In this document: positions 1-9,718 of the stretch, piece after piece
How positions within the stretch are numbered: position 1 is the first letter of the stretch
How the letters are laid out: every line of letters begins with the position of its first letter
From: Acidimicrobiales bacterium
GTDB lineage: Bacteria > Actinomycetota > Acidimicrobiia > Acidimicrobiales > SZUA-35
DNA: 64,000 bases
Direction of reading: 5' to 3'
Assembly: GCA_020629155.1 (NCBI GenBank)
Contig: JAHDDW010000003.1
Span: 62,001-126,000, forward strand
Made by a program: the position numbers and the translations under genes
Notes under the pieces: model-generated
What the model saw: the letters and a program-made list of their open reading frames with translations, nothing else
Told to the model about the DNA's origin: nothing
Database searches by the model: none

Positions 1-494
1 GACCTTCTGTGCTTAGACGTTTTTTTAGCAAATCCTTTCCCAGGTGTTGTTTGAGAAAAATACACAAAACTGAGCAAAGGGAGAAGAATAGACCACTCAT
101 CAAAAAATGAGAAAGCCGAAACACCCAGAAGCCCTCCAACCATGGCGTATGGTCCAAGGCCAACAAGTTTCGTAACTGGTGTTGAGGCACGATTTAGTCC
201 AAAAAAAGCTCTAGAAATGGTGCCAACTCCTATCGCAGCGATTGTAAGCAGAGGACCAGTCACCACAAGAACTGACACGGCAGAAATAGCCCCAATGGAT
301 GCGCAGGCAAAGACTCTTTTTGAAGTGGTTAGATAACGAATAAGCGACACAGCCATCAGATCGCCTAACGGCAATGCAACGCCAACGCTGACTGTTTCAA
401 AGGCTGTTCGGTCAACAGTCGCCAGAGAAATCCATGCTCCAAAAATAAATCCTTGCGCTATATACGGAATCACTAAAGAAAATTGCTTGCTCAT
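1..494 (-). CDS. Membrane protein, partial, downstream of uvrB
   Basis: An open frame on the minus strand starts at an ATG at 494 (MSKQFSLVIPYIAQGF) and runs without a stop off the left edge, so the ORF track misses it. About 164 codons are visible. The translation is strongly hydrophobic, with roughly four membrane-spanning stretches separated by short basic loops (LIRYLTTSKRVF, FFGLNRAS), and ends in a basic stretch (GFAKKTSKHRR). It begins 21 bases after the uvrB stop on the same strand, so co-transcription with uvrB is likely. The loops are compatible with half of a transporter of the MFS type, but I do not recognise the family. The plus-strand ORF 142-336 is its shadow. Confidence 0.6.
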   Translation of the reverse strand, partial: MSKQFSLVIPYIAQGFIFGAWISLATVDRTAFETVSVGVALPLGDLMAVSLIRYLTTSKRVFACASIGAISAVSVLVVTGPLLTIAAIGVGTISRAFFGLNRASTPVTKLVGLGPYAMVGGLLGVSAFSFFDEWSILLPLLSFVYFSQTTPGKGFAKKTSKHRR

Positions 495-515
495 ACATTT
501 ACAAGGTACTGCTTA

Positions 516-2540
516 TTACACCATTTCGCGGAGTTCGCGTTGGAGATCTTTGATCTCATCACGTAGGCGAGCAGCGTATTCGAAACGCAGATCAGTTGAT
601 GCTTCGCTCATTTCAGCTTGGAGCGAATCGATCAGGCGGCGCAGCTCGTCTTCAGGCAAATCTGATAGCTCTTTTAGACGTTTCTCTTCATCGGGGCGGC
701 GTTTGCGTTTCCCGTCACCAGGCACAGGTGCTGTTTCATCGTTCGGGCGGATGAGCGACAAAATATCGGTGACCGCTTTACGCACCGTCTGCGGGTCGAT
801 GCCATGTTTTTCGTTGTAGGCCATCTGCAAGCCACGGCGACGGTTCGTCTCTGAAATTGCTTTTTGCATCGACGGTGTCATTTTGTCGGCATACATAATC
901 ACTTTGCCGTCGACGTTACGAGCTGCGCGACCGATAGTCTGCACAAGCGACGTTTCGCTACGTAAAAAACCTTCTTTATCTGCATCTAAGATATTGACAA
1001 GCTGCACCTCGGGCAGATCTAACCCTTCTCGCAATAAGTTGATGCCGACCAGCACATCGAACTCGCCAAGCCGCAAACCTCGCAATGTTTCGATGCGCTG
1101 GATTGTGTCTATTTCACTGTGAAGATAGCGAACTTTTACACCTTGTTCAAGCAGATAGTCAGTTAAATCTTCCGCCATCTTTTTCGTTAGCGTTGTTACT
1201 AAAACACGGCCTTCATTTTCAACAACGTTCGTGATATTTTCAAGCAAATCGTCGATTTGGCCTTTGGTTGGTTTCACAATAATTTCAGGGTCAAGCAAAC
1301 CAGTTGGGCGCACAATCTGTTCAACAATAGCTTTGGAATGCTCCAACTCATACGGTCCAGGCGTCGCAGAAAGAAATATTGTTTGCCCAGCTTTTTCGAG
1401 CCACTCCTCGAATTGAAGCGGACGGTTATCGGCCGCAGACGGCAGACGAAAACCGTGTTCGATCAGTGTTGCCTTGCGGCTTCGGTCGCCTTGATATTGC
1501 GCGTGAAGCTGCGGCACCGCAACGTGGCTTTCATCAAGCACCATCAAATAGTCATCAGGGAAAAAATCGATCAGCGTGTTTGGTGTTTCACCAGCGCCAC
1601 GACCATCGATATGACGACTATAGTTTTCGATGCCGTTGCAGAATCCCATCTCGGCCATCATCTCTAAATCATATTCGGTGCGCATCCGCAGACGCTGCGC
1701 CTCCAATAACTTGTTTTCTTTCTCAAATAGCTGCAAACGATCACGCAACTCGTCTTCTATTCGCACGATCGCTTTTGTCATTCGCTCTTCAGATGCGACA
1801 TAATGCGACGCTGGAAAGATGACCAGCTGGTCGAGAGATTCGATGCGTTCGCCTGTCACAGGATCTAGCGTGGTGATCTGCTCTACTTCATCGCCAAAAA
1901 GTTCAACCCGAACAATATGTTCCTCATAGGCTGGATGTATTTCGATCACATCACCACGGACACGAAACGTACCACGCACAAGGTTCATATCGTTGCGATC
2001 ATATTGCATATCAATGAGCTGACCCAAAATAGCGCGGTGGTTGTATTCTTTCCCAGCCTCTATAACAAGCAGTTTTTTGTAGTACTCATCGGGTGAACCC
2101 AACCCATAGATGCATGAAACCGAAGCCACCACAATAGTGTCACGGCGAGTCAGCAACGCAGCGGTGGCGCTATGGCGCAGTCGGTCAATATCATCATTAA
2201 CCGATGAATCTTTTTCGATATAGGTGTCAGACGACGGCATATATGCCTCGGGCTGATAATAGTCGTAGTAGCTAACAAAATATTCAACCCGGTTCTTCGG
2301 GAAAAACTCTTTAAATTCGTTCGCTAGTTGCGCCGCTAGCGATTTATTTGGCGCAATCACAAGCGTCGGGCGCTGCAACTTTTCGATAGTCCACGCGATC
2401 GTGGCAGATTTACCCGAACCAGTGATGCCTAACAACGTTTGCATATCATTGCCAGCTTCAATACTTTCACACAACCCAGCGATCGCTTTCGGCTGATCCC
2501 CAGCTGGCGTATAGTCAGTAACCATCTCAAATTTAGGCAT
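516..2540 (-). CDS. uvrB: Excinuclease ABC subunit B
   Basis: UvrB is the helicase-like damage-verification subunit of UvrABC nucleotide excision repair. Visible features are the Walker A loop [13 protein letters not shown] near residue 40, the beta-hairpin region ([20 protein letters not shown]) that clamps damaged DNA, helicase motifs such as DESHV and IGRAARN, and a C-terminal UVR motif ([13 protein letters not shown]) that contacts UvrC. Length (about 674 aa) is normal. The ORF track starts ten codons early; ATG at 2540 ([10 protein letters not shown]) is preferred because AAAGGA lies upstream at SD distance. A TAGAAT box further upstream may be the promoter. The partner uvrA is in the same window but 58 kb away. 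Confidence 0.97.
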   Translation of the reverse strand: MPKFEMVTDYTPAGDQPKAIAGLCESIEAGNDMQTLLGITGSGKSATIAWTIEKLQRPTLVIAPNKSLAAQLANEFKEFFPKNRVEYFVSYYDYYQPEAYMPSSDTYIEKDSSVNDDIDRLRHSATAALLTRRDTIVVASVSCIYGLGSPDEYYKKLLVIEAGKEYNHRAILGQLIDMQYDRNDMNLVRGTFRVRGDVIEIHPAYEEHIVRVELFGDEVEQITTLDPVTGERIESLDQLVIFPASHYVASEERMTKAIVRIEDELRDRLQLFEKENKLLEAQRLRMRTEYDLEMMAEMGFCNGIENYSRHIDGRGAGETPNTLIDFFPDDYLMVLDESHVAVPQLHAQYQGDRSRKATLIEHGFRLPSAADNRPLQFEEWLEKAGQTIFLSATPGPYELEHSKAIVEQIVRPTGLLDPEIIVKPTKGQIDDLLENITNVVENEGRVLVTTLTKKMAEDLTDYLLEQGVKVRYLHSEIDTIQRIETLRGLRLGEFDVLVGINLLREGLDLPEVQLVNILDADKEGFLRSETSLVQTIGRAARNVDGKVIMYADKMTPSMQKAISETNRRRGLQMAYNEKHGIDPQTVRKAVTDILSLIRPNDETAPVPGDGKRKRRPDEEKRLKELSDLPEDELRRLIDSLQAEMSEASTDLRFEYAARLRDEIKDLQRELREMV

Positions 2541-2696
2541 CAGTTCTATCCTTTGCGCAGATTCTAGCATTCTACCAGCGCCTTGGCTGGCAAACCGTCT
2601 GCCAGTTCTATATCTTCCGATTAGCTGACTTTAGTTCGCAAAAACAACGTGATCAGAGACGCTGAATCTATTTGTTAAGAAGATGGAAATGATTTG

Positions 2697-2725
2697 TTGA
2701 CAGAACAAAAAAACAAATTTACTAT
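2697..2725 (+). promoter_or_regulatory. Sigma-70 promoter of the Phd/VapC pair
   Basis: TTGACA (2697-2702), a 17-base spacer and TACTAT (2720-2725) make a near-consensus promoter about 30 bases before the antitoxin start. The spacer is A-rich. Antitoxins of this class usually repress their own promoter, and the overlapping ATATAGATGTAC stretch could hold an operator; that part is inference. Confidence 0.65.
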
Positions 2726-2754
2726 GTTCATATAGATGTACAAAAGGAGATTTG

Positions 2755-3033
2755 GTGAGTAAAGAATATTCGATTGCCGATGCTAGGAATATGTTCCCAA
2801 CACTCATTAGAGAATCAGAGAATACTGACATCCAGGTGACACGGCGAGGAAAACCAGTTGCTGCCATCATTTCGATAGAAGAATATCTCAAGTTTAAAAA
2901 AACAAAACAAAACAATTTTTGGGCTTCATACCAAAGCTTTATAACAGAAGAAACTGCCGCTGAAGTTACAGGTGAAGAGTTTGACAACATTCGTGCTTCT
3001 GACTCAGGAAGGGAAGAAAATCCGTGGCTGTAA
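2755..3033 (+). CDS. Phd/YefM-type antitoxin
   Basis: Small DNA-binding antitoxin of the Phd/YefM family, expected to neutralise the toxin encoded next and to repress the shared promoter. The N-terminal 50 residues carry the family pattern (YSIADARNMFPTLI, then VTRRGKPVAAIISIEEY). The remaining acidic tail (EETAAEVTGEEFDNIRASD) is the likely toxin-wrapping segment. The track begins at a TTG; GTG at 2755 is better placed behind the AAAGGAG ribosome site. The gene overlaps the toxin gene by 10 bases, which suggests translational coupling. Confidence 0.85.
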   Translation: MSKEYSIADARNMFPTLIRESENTDIQVTRRGKPVAAIISIEEYLKFKKTKQNNFWASYQSFITEETAAEVTGEEFDNIRASDSGREENPWL

Positions 3034-3440
3034 AATTTCTGCTTGATACTAATATCCTTTCTGAACCTCTCGCCGTAAAGCCCAATCAATCAGTTCTGAA
3101 AGCTTTAGAAGCCAATAGCTCATCACTCGCAACCGCCTCAATTGTCTGGCATGAGCTTGCTTATGGAGCTAAACGAATACCAAATTCAAAACGTAAAAAT
3201 AAAATCCTACGATATTTAGAGAAAGCGGTGCTTTCTATCCCTATTCTGCCATACAACCATGAAGCTGCTTCTTGGCATGCAAAGGAGCGGGCCTATCTAG
3301 ACTCTAAAGGCGAGACACCGCCATACGCTGATGCTCAGATCGCTGCGATTGCTGCAATGAATAACCTTACGCTCGTCACCAGAAACATAAAAGATTTCAG
3401 ACGCTTCAGAAACATAGCGATAGAAAACTGGTTCGACTAA
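3024..3440 (+). CDS. VapC-type PIN-domain toxin
   Basis: PIN-domain ribonuclease, the toxin of a type II toxin-antitoxin pair; such toxins cut tRNA or rRNA. The four acidic positions of the PIN active site are visible: DTN near the start (LLDTNILSEP), a Glu in WHELAYGAKR, an Asp in PPYADAQIAAIA and a final Asp in TRNIKDF. Length (138 aa) is typical. It starts at GTG 3024 inside the end of the Phd gene. The stop codon overlaps the stop of the convergent queA within the tetranucleotide CTAA, so there is no room for a terminator. The VapC-with-Phd pairing is common; the target RNA cannot be told from sequence. Confidence 0.88.
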   Translation: MAVKFLLDTNILSEPLAVKPNQSVLKALEANSSSLATASIVWHELAYGAKRIPNSKRKNKILRYLEKAVLSIPILPYNHEAASWHAKERAYLDSKGETPPYADAQIAAIAAMNNLTLVTRNIKDFRRFRNIAIENWFD

Positions 3441-4456
3441 CTCGCTTTTTTCACTAACAGCATCGCATCTCCCAAAGAAAGAAATCGGTACTCATTCGTC
3501 AGCGCAATTTCATACAGCTCTTTCCAACGTGGACCTATAAACGCGTCGATCATCACAAGCAGCGACGACTTTGGCACATGAAAGTTAGTCATCAAAAGAT
3601 CGACCAGCTGAAACTCGAAACCTCGACTAATAAACAAATCGGTGCGGCCCGTAAGCTTGCCTGTTTTAGCTGCCGACTCTAGTGTACGTACAACTGTTGT
3701 GCCGACAGCAACAACACGGCCACCTGCTTGCTTCGCATCGTTGATTTGTTTCCACGCCACATCGCTGACCGTATAGGACTCGGTGTGCATTTGATGATCA
3801 GCAATATCGTCAACAACAATCGGTTTAAAGGTGCCTAATCCAACTTGCAGCTCGACTTTGACAAGTGTTACGCCCATTGCTTCTATTTTTTCTAGAAGCG
3901 CTTCGCTAAGATGCAACCCAGCAGTCGGCGCAGCGACAGAGGCTTCGCGGTCGGCGAAAACAGTTTGATAACGTTTCGGATCAACAGCGCCATCATCTTT
4001 TATATATGGCGGCAACGGCACACGTCCAGCGCGAGAAATAACATCTTCACGAAGAAGCTTCACTATGCGTCGTCCATCACCAAGAACAGCACCAGCTTCA
4101 GCTACAGGTTCGTCGTCAAGATACAACAACGTTTGCGGCTTTACTCGTTTACTCGGTTTAACCAAAGCGAACCATTGTAGATAGTCACCAGTTGGTTCAA
4201 GCAGAAAAACCTCAACCTCTCCCCCTGTTTCTTTCTGCAACTTTAAACGGGCAGCCATAACTTTTGTATCATTCACAACCAGCACATCACCAGCTTGCAA
4301 ATAGTCACATAAATCACGAACATGACGGTGGTCAACGCCATCAACATCGACAGCACACAACAATTTAGCGTCATGACGAACTGCTGCTGCTTGCTGAGCA
4401 ATAGCCTCAGGTGGCAACGTGTAGTCAAAAAAAGAAAGCGACTGATGTTTTGACAT
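3437..4456 (-). CDS. queA: tRNA preQ1 ribosyltransferase-isomerase QueA
   Basis: S-adenosylmethionine:tRNA ribosyltransferase-isomerase, which moves the ribosyl group of SAM onto preQ1 at tRNA position 34 to give epoxyqueuosine. The protein has the usual length (339 aa) and hallmarks: the opening SFFDYTLPPEAIAQ, VLVVNDTKVMAARL, the APTAGLHLSEALLEKI block, VGLGTFKPI and the late MTNFHVPKSSLLVM. The ATG overlaps the ruvB stop (TAATG), so translation is coupled to ruvB, as in many bacterial ruvAB-queA operons. No other queuosine gene is in the window. Confidence 0.96.
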   Translation of the reverse strand: MSKHQSLSFFDYTLPPEAIAQQAAAVRHDAKLLCAVDVDGVDHRHVRDLCDYLQAGDVLVVNDTKVMAARLKLQKETGGEVEVFLLEPTGDYLQWFALVKPSKRVKPQTLLYLDDEPVAEAGAVLGDGRRIVKLLREDVISRAGRVPLPPYIKDDGAVDPKRYQTVFADREASVAAPTAGLHLSEALLEKIEAMGVTLVKVELQVGLGTFKPIVVDDIADHQMHTESYTVSDVAWKQINDAKQAGGRVVAVGTTVVRTLESAAKTGKLTGRTDLFISRGFEFQLVDLLMTNFHVPKSSLLVMIDAFIGPRWKELYEIALTNEYRFLSLGDAMLLVKKAS

Positions 4457-5505
4457 TATGGTGCTTTCTCAAATAACATAGCGCCTGCTGGCGAGTCAGT
4501 CGGCGCGCTAAGGCCAAGGTGTTGCCATGCCGCTGCCGTTGCAACACGACCCCGAGGAGTCCGCATCAAAAGCCCTTGCTGGATAAGATACGGCTCGATC
4601 ACATCTTCGACGGTTTCAGTGGGCTCACCAACGCTTATCGCCATGGTCGACAGCCCGGCAGGCCCGCCATTGAAGTTGCGGCACAGGTTCGATAAATAGA
4701 GCACATCGATTTTGTCCAGCCCCAATGCATCGACCCCAAAGAGTGCGAGCCCATCTTGTGCCGCCTCATAATCAATCATGCCAGAGCCACGAACCTGCGC
4801 ATAGTCACGCACACGACGCAGCAACCGATTAGCGAGACGGGGCGTTCCACGGCTGCGACACGCGATCTCTTTTGCGCCTGAAGGGTCAACGTCAATGCCC
4901 ATAACCTGAGCAGAGCGCAAAACAATACGTTCTAAGTCATTCTCATCATAGTATTCAAGACGAAACGCAAACCCGAAACGATCACGCAGCGGACCAGTTA
5001 TAAGACCCGTGCGAGTTGTTGCCCCGACAAGAGTAAAGGGCTCTAAATCGAAACGAATCGAACGCGCAGCAGGGCCTTTGCCCAACATTACGTCAAGCTG
5101 TAAATCTTCCATTGCTGGATACAGCACTTCTTCAACAGTACGAGGCAGACGATGGATTTCGTCGATAAAAAGCACATCGCCAGCTTCAAGTTTGGTGAGG
5201 ATTGACGCTAAATCGCCTGCACGTTCAATAGCAGGACCAGACGTTACGTGAAGGTGAGACCCTAATTCAGCTGCGACGATAGCAGCGAGCGTCGTTTTCC
5301 CAAGGCCAGGCGGTCCAGCAAAAAGCAGATGATCGGCGGCTTGACTACGACCACGGGCGGCCTCCAAAATAATACCGAGGCGTTCTTTTAGTTCAAGCTG
5401 CCCGACGAATTCATCAAGCGTGGTCGGGCGAAGCTGCACTTCATGTTCGACACTTGTTTGTTCTTCTTCTGTTGCTTCTGGGTTTAGAATTTCTTCGCGA
5501 GCCAT
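4456..5505 (-). CDS. ruvB: Holliday junction branch migration ATPase RuvB
   Basis: Hexameric AAA+ motor that drives branch migration of Holliday junctions with RuvA. Visible motifs are Walker [12 protein letters not shown], Walker B FIDEIHRL, sensor LVGATTRTG, an arginine-rich winged-helix region ([18 protein letters not shown]) and the C-terminal block RTPRGRVAT. Length of 349 aa is normal. The start ATG lies 3 bases after the ruvA stop and its stop overlaps the queA start, giving a compact ruvA-ruvB-queA operon. RuvC is not next to it. Confidence 0.97.
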   Translation of the reverse strand: MAREEILNPEATEEEQTSVEHEVQLRPTTLDEFVGQLELKERLGIILEAARGRSQAADHLLFAGPPGLGKTTLAAIVAAELGSHLHVTSGPAIERAGDLASILTKLEAGDVLFIDEIHRLPRTVEEVLYPAMEDLQLDVMLGKGPAARSIRFDLEPFTLVGATTRTGLITGPLRDRFGFAFRLEYYDENDLERIVLRSAQVMGIDVDPSGAKEIACRSRGTPRLANRLLRRVRDYAQVRGSGMIDYEAAQDGLALFGVDALGLDKIDVLYLSNLCRNFNGGPAGLSTMAISVGEPTETVEDVIEPYLIQQGLLMRTPRGRVATAAAWQHLGLSAPTDSPAGAMLFEKAP

Positions 5506-5508
5506 CTG

Positions 5509-6120
5509 CTACCCTTCACTCGCTAGCGAGCGTAACGCAGCTTTTAGCATTGCGCCAGAATCGTCACTATAGTCAAGGTCTTTCACTGCCTGAGCGATTT
5601 CTTCGCTGCTATAACCCAAATTAGCTAATGCCTCACGAACATCGGCAGCTGACGTTGGCGCGACAGTTTTGTTTTCGAACCCATCGCCTGTATCAATTGT
5701 TGGCAATACTAACCGTGACTTCAGCTCAACAAGCAAGCGCTGTGCTGTTTTTTTGCCAACGCCAGGAACTTCACATAATGCAGCAATATCTTCATTCTCT
5801 AAAATTCGTGCCAACTGGCTGACAGGGTGTGTGCTCATAACAGCAAGCGCCATTGCAGGGCCAACACCATGTGCCGCCAACAAACCAGCAAACGTTTGCC
5901 GCTCGGACTTAGCCAAGAAGCCAAACAACTTCTGGTCGGCTTCACGAATATGGTGATAGATGTAGAGAAACTTTTCATCGCCAACAACACATTGCGATAG
6001 CGTCGCAGACGTAACGGTAACGTTATAGCCAACCCCAGCAGCCTCAAGCAAAACCTCGCCTGTGCCTTTATCTAACGCAAGATCTGTTTCAACAATTGTG
6101 CCACGAAGTGAACCTATCAT
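5509..6120 (-). CDS. ruvA: Holliday junction DNA-binding protein RuvA
   Basis: RuvA binds four-way junctions and loads RuvB. MIGSLRGTIVE is the classic N-terminus; two helix-hairpin-helix segments (LLAAHGVGPAMALAVM, LCEVPGVGKKTAQRLLVELK) form the DNA-binding domain II, and the C-terminal domain III (VREALANLGYSSEEIAQAVKDL) contacts RuvB. The track start nine codons upstream is rejected: ATG at 6120 gives the canonical N-terminus and sits 7 bases behind a TAGAGT box, so a leaderless message is likely. RuvC, usually upstream of ruvA, is replaced here by an unrelated gene. Confidence 0.95.
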   Translation of the reverse strand: MIGSLRGTIVETDLALDKGTGEVLLEAAGVGYNVTVTSATLSQCVVGDEKFLYIYHHIREADQKLFGFLAKSERQTFAGLLAAHGVGPAMALAVMSTHPVSQLARILENEDIAALCEVPGVGKKTAQRLLVELKSRLVLPTIDTGDGFENKTVAPTSAADVREALANLGYSSEEIAQAVKDLDYSDDSGAMLKAALRSLASEG

Positions 6121-6127
6121 GTCGCCA

Positions 6128-6133
6128 ACTCTA
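6128..6133 (-). promoter_or_regulatory. -10 box of a likely leaderless ruvA transcript
   Basis: TAGAGT ends 7 bases before the ruvA ATG, so transcription would begin at or next to the start codon. No Shine-Dalgarno sequence is present. It fits a pattern repeated across the window. Confidence 0.45.
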
Positions 6134-6167
6134 CCAACCACACACACAGAACATACGTTCTTCTTTG

Positions 6168-6818
6168 TTAAAGCGAAAGATCATAACCGTTTGCTTCAAG
6201 ACGCACACGGTTCTCGTTGGGAATCCACGCTGTAGTGTCAAGTACCCAGTGAGCAGGCATGCGCACTGCGGCCCACAAGATCGTAGCCAACTCAGCGCAA
6301 TCGTTACGAACCATGAATTTCTTTATTGAACCATCAGTAAAGGTAGTAGTAAAACTAAATGAACCGAGAGACAGCAAGGTGAGCTCCGAAATCCCATTCC
6401 AAGAAAAAAACAGTGGCCCTTGAAATGTATGCAGATAGAAACCTTGACCAGTAAGCCACATCTGACCAGAATCACACATTCGCCATGCGTCCGTTGCATC
6501 TGCCGCCGCTCTATTTACAGAAGCTAACGTACTAGCCGCAGCGGCTAAAGCCAATGGCGTTGAACCAAACGCTAGAAATGAGCTGTAACTGCCGTTCCCC
6601 ACGGCCCCATACCAATACCTAGTAAATGCGCAGTCGACAATTGCATACTCATTCGGTGAACTTAGAGGAAACGGTGGTTGCCTATCGCTAAGAATAAGTT
6701 CCTGGTCTGATCGCAAAGCACGAAGAACACCCAGGCTAAACAGCAAAGCATAATCTGCACTTTGCAATGTAAGAACTAACTGTTTTCTTTTGTTCCGTCT
6801 TGAAATTCGACTGCCCAA
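6168..6818 (-). CDS. Hypothetical protein upstream of ruvA
   Basis: I do not recognise this protein. From the preferred TTG at 6818 (behind TAGGAG) it has about 216 residues; the track start is a GTG 13 codons earlier, just after TATAGT, which is possible if the message is leaderless. No signal peptide is seen; a short Ala-rich stretch (PLALAAAASTLASVNRAAAD) lies mid-protein. The second half (LTGQGFYLHTF, then PLFFSWNGISEL, then FTTTFTDGSIKKFMV) alternates beta-type strands ending in a helix, somewhat like bacterial PH-type domains; this is a weak structural impression. It runs with ruvA on the minus strand, with a 47-base gap, and occupies the place where ruvC is often found, but shows no RuvC motif. 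Confidence 0.5.
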   Translation of the reverse strand: MGSRISRRNKRKQLVLTLQSADYALLFSLGVLRALRSDQELILSDRQPPFPLSSPNEYAIVDCAFTRYWYGAVGNGSYSSFLAFGSTPLALAAAASTLASVNRAAADATDAWRMCDSGQMWLTGQGFYLHTFQGPLFFSWNGISELTLLSLGSFSFTTTFTDGSIKKFMVRNDCAELATILWAAVRMPAHWVLDTTAWIPNENRVRLEANGYDLSL

Positions 6819-6882
6819 TTCGACGTCTCCTACTATTTGCCATCTACGCCTAAGCACTATAGTTTACATATAAAAAGTTTGC

Positions 6883-8076
6883 TCAAGGAACACACTTTTC
6901 TGCTTTATTCAAATTTTGGTAGACAGCTGTTTCCATAGCGTAGAACAAGTCAACTATAGGCTGATCTGAGAACGGCAGTGTTTGTGTAAGTAAGATTCCG
7001 CCCACATCATTTTGCTTATCAAGCCAAAAGAAACAGTTAAACATGCCTGCCCACATAGCCGTTCCAGCTGGCCTTCCAGTGTGACAGGCATCTTCGCTGA
7101 TCTGAAAGGCTGCGCTCCATGACTTGGGTCTTAATGCAAAAAACTCTGCATCTAGAGAATCTTTTCGGTCGATTGTATACATTTTTTTGACTCGCAAGTC
7201 ACCTATCTGGTTCGTCAACATTTGTGAGACACTACTTGGCTCAAAAATTTTCACCCCATCAGATGTTTGCCCATTCAAAAGCATTTGCAGAAATTTGCGA
7301 TAATCAGAAGCCGTTGAGTAAAGACCGCCACCTCCGCTTTGAAACTCGCCCGCAGCAGGCATATTTGGTTCAGAAATAAACATGCCTTCACTATTTAGCT
7401 TGTGCAACTTCGCTACTCTCAGCTTCTGGTCATCGCTCAACGCAAACCCTGTATCGCACATTCCCAAAGGACCAGTCACGTTTCGTTGAAAATAGTCTCC
7501 CAAGGAAAACTCTGTTATGGCTTCTATGATAAGGCCAACCCAATCCAAACCGATACCATAGTGCCAGTCAGTTCCTGGCTCAAATACTAGTGGCAACATC
7601 AGCGAGCTACGTTTGCGACTCCCAATTCCTGGCATGTTTGTGTATCCGACATATCGTGCAAGGTTTTCATTCCACAACGGATAGCCAAAGCCAGAGGTAT
7701 GCGTCAACAAATGGTTCACTGTCAGATCATTCGCTGGATTCTTGAGCTGTGGACAGCCAGTGGCATCAAACCCTGTTAGCACCTGAATATCGGAAAGCTC
7801 TGGAAGATAGTCACTAGCTTTGGCGTTTAGATCTAGCAGACCCTTTTCCACAAGTTGCAGTGCCGCTGCTGCTGTGAGCGCCTTTGTCATCGACTTCACA
7901 GCAAAAATATCATCGACCCTCATTGGTGTTTTTTCCCGAGAGTCGTTTACACCAAATGAGTTTTCATACAGCACACGGTCGGAGGTAAAAACTGTCGCGA
8001 CACAACCAGGCACAATCTTGTTTGTTATAGCTGCCTCAAAGACTTTATTCAAAGCATTCGGAGTTGTTTTATCCAT
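6883..8076 (-). CDS. Serine hydrolase of the beta-lactamase (class C) family
   Basis: Cytosolic-looking esterase or peptidase-like enzyme of the class C beta-lactamase/EstB superfamily. The catalytic Ser and Lys are in SMTK near residue 62, followed by HLLTHTSGFGY; the Tyr motif is probably YGIGLDW near residue 173 and the third motif is HTGRPAG near residue 335. Length (397 aa) is normal for EstB-like proteins. There is no signal peptide, so a cell-wall penicillin-binding role is unlikely. Its ATG lies a few bases after the stop of the frameshifted AAA-ATPase gene on the same strand, so both may once have been co-transcribed. The substrate cannot be predicted. Confidence 0.85.
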   Translation of the reverse strand: MDKTTPNALNKVFEAAITNKIVPGCVATVFTSDRVLYENSFGVNDSREKTPMRVDDIFAVKSMTKALTAAAALQLVEKGLLDLNAKASDYLPELSDIQVLTGFDATGCPQLKNPANDLTVNHLLTHTSGFGYPLWNENLARYVGYTNMPGIGSRKRSSLMLPLVFEPGTDWHYGIGLDWVGLIIEAITEFSLGDYFQRNVTGPLGMCDTGFALSDDQKLRVAKLHKLNSEGMFISEPNMPAAGEFQSGGGGLYSTASDYRKFLQMLLNGQTSDGVKIFEPSSVSQMLTNQIGDLRVKKMYTIDRKDSLDAEFFALRPKSWSAAFQISEDACHTGRPAGTAMWAGMFNCFFWLDKQNDVGGILLTQTLPFSDQPIVDLFYAMETAVYQNLNKAEKCVP

Positions 8077-8080
8077 GCTT

Positions 8081-9632
8081 CTAGCTACTAGCTTTTTCGT
8101 GGAGAAAACTTGCTACAGCTCGTACACTTTTGTTAAACGTTATGCCGACAAACACAACTTCATTTCCAGGCAAACAATATTTCTCACCATACCCTTTGTC
8201 TTTAATCTGACTTACTGCCTTGTTAGTTACTTGGCTACTATCATCTATAACTTTGAACCCGAATATGTAGACAATAGTTTTCTCCGCTGTGGGGACCGTC
8301 ACAACAAGGTCAATTCTGCCTTTATTCGTTACATCTTCAGCTTGTGTCGCAAAGCCAAGCGACGAGAAGAACGCATACAGCACTGAAGCATAATAGCCTT
8401 CATAGTCTGCAATCGTATTGTTGCGATAGTTGTCGTTTGCTATGCCATTAAAAAGAGCTGAAACGTGCTGTTCGAGAGCGTCCATGTCCCCTTGTGCTAG
8501 CGCATGTGCGACAGAGGACGTCTTGACAGGATCGACTTGCAGGTAGTTAGTGAGAAGCATCTCAGTGAAGCTACTCTGCACTTCCAAGTTCGGGAAACCT
8601 AGCATATAGGTTGGCTTCTTAAATGTAGCGTCAACTGATTTTATAGTTAGGTAGCCAGATTGGAACAAGATAGCTTCAAGATCAAGGTTATCGACATCGA
8701 ATGCTTTGAGTTTTTGGTGCGAAACTTCAAGCTTTTCGAATGTTGGGACGTGGTAGTATTTCTTTTTCAGCAGTTCGATAAGGAACCCTGGTGTGCCTGT
8801 TTCAAACCAATACGGCCGGAACGTTTCACCCTTGTCGATGAAAAGCAAAATGTCATATGGATTATACACTTTGTCTCCAAGCCAGTTATAGCCGTTATAC
8901 CATGCTTGGATTTCTTCCATCTTGCTGTGTTTGATATAGGGAGCAAAATAATGTTCAACCTCGGTTTGTGTGTAGCCGCAAATGCTTCCATAGCGTGCAT
9001 CTAACGTGATGTCGTCAAGGTTGTTTAAACCACTGAATATGGACACCTTCGAAAACTGCGAAATACCAGTAAGGAAAGCAAACCGCACAGATGCTTCTTG
9101 CGCTTTAATAACAGAATAGAATGCTATAAGTTGCTTGCGTATAGCTCGAACTGCGGAGTCGTCGGTAATGTTGTCTAGCAGCGGTTTGTCATACTCATCA
9201 ACCAAAATCACGACCTGCTCGCCATAGTGTTTTTCGACATCGGAGATCAGACGATGAAAATCTACGTCATCGCTGCCCGAGTCTGCATATGGCACACCAA
9301 GCCGCGTCGCGTTGTCCTGTAAAATATTCTTGATGTGGAGATGAAGCGATTCAACATCGTGCACGCCACCAGAAAAGTTGATGTGAACAACAGGGTGCTG
9401 TTTCGTCCAGTCCCATTTGTTGTGGATAGCTAAACCTTGGAACAGGTGCTCGTTGCCTTCAAAAAGTTCTTTCATTGTCGACAAGTAAAGATTTGCCGAA
9501 ACGTCGAGGCCTCGATAGGAAAAAGTTTTTACGCTGCGTTAACTGCCAAATCAGTGCTGTTTTGTCGACATAAACAAAATCGCCTTCAATAATTTCTTTA
9601 AAATTGCTTATCCCAACAGGCAGCTTCTTCAC
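8081..9632 (-). pseudogene. AAA-ATPase-like / PD-(D/E)XK protein, frameshifted
   Basis: The intact frame 8081-9484 lacks the family N-terminus. That part lies just upstream in another frame: GTG at 9632 encodes MKKLPVGISNFKEIIEG and continues to RRFGKSLLVD, the P-loop region, then runs into a stop. The divergent paralog reads GTCGACACAATG where this gene reads GTCGACAATG, so one CA unit has been lost near 9478. The rest carries the Walker B-like VVILVDEYDKPLLD and a C-terminal nuclease-like domain (GRIDLVVTV), but the Glu of the ExK motif has become Gly (IFGFKV against CEFKV and IEFKV in the two paralogs). Both changes suggest a dead gene. The family matches AAA-ATPase_like plus PDDEXK_9, function unknown. 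Confidence 0.85.
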
Positions 9633-9706
9633 ATCACAACCCTACCTGATTTTATGGCGTTGACATTGAATGTAACAGCTTAAAGAGAATAGACAGCGCC
9701 TTGCGT

Positions 9707-9712
9707 TATACT
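9707..9712 (+). promoter_or_regulatory. -10 box before the intact AAA-ATPase gene
   Basis: TATACT ends 6 bases before GTG 9719, with no Shine-Dalgarno sequence between them. This supports a leaderless start at 9719 rather than the TTG at 9701 given by the ORF track, which lies upstream of the box. Confidence 0.5.
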
Positions 9713-9718
9713 CATCTT

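Noticed and set aside
142-336. Plus-strand ORF of 64 codons at the left edge
   Set aside because: Antisense to the longer minus-strand membrane protein frame, with no ribosome site.
2631-3089. Minus-strand ORF of 152 codons over the antitoxin gene
   Set aside because: Fully antisense to the Phd gene and its promoter; composition is that of a shadow frame.
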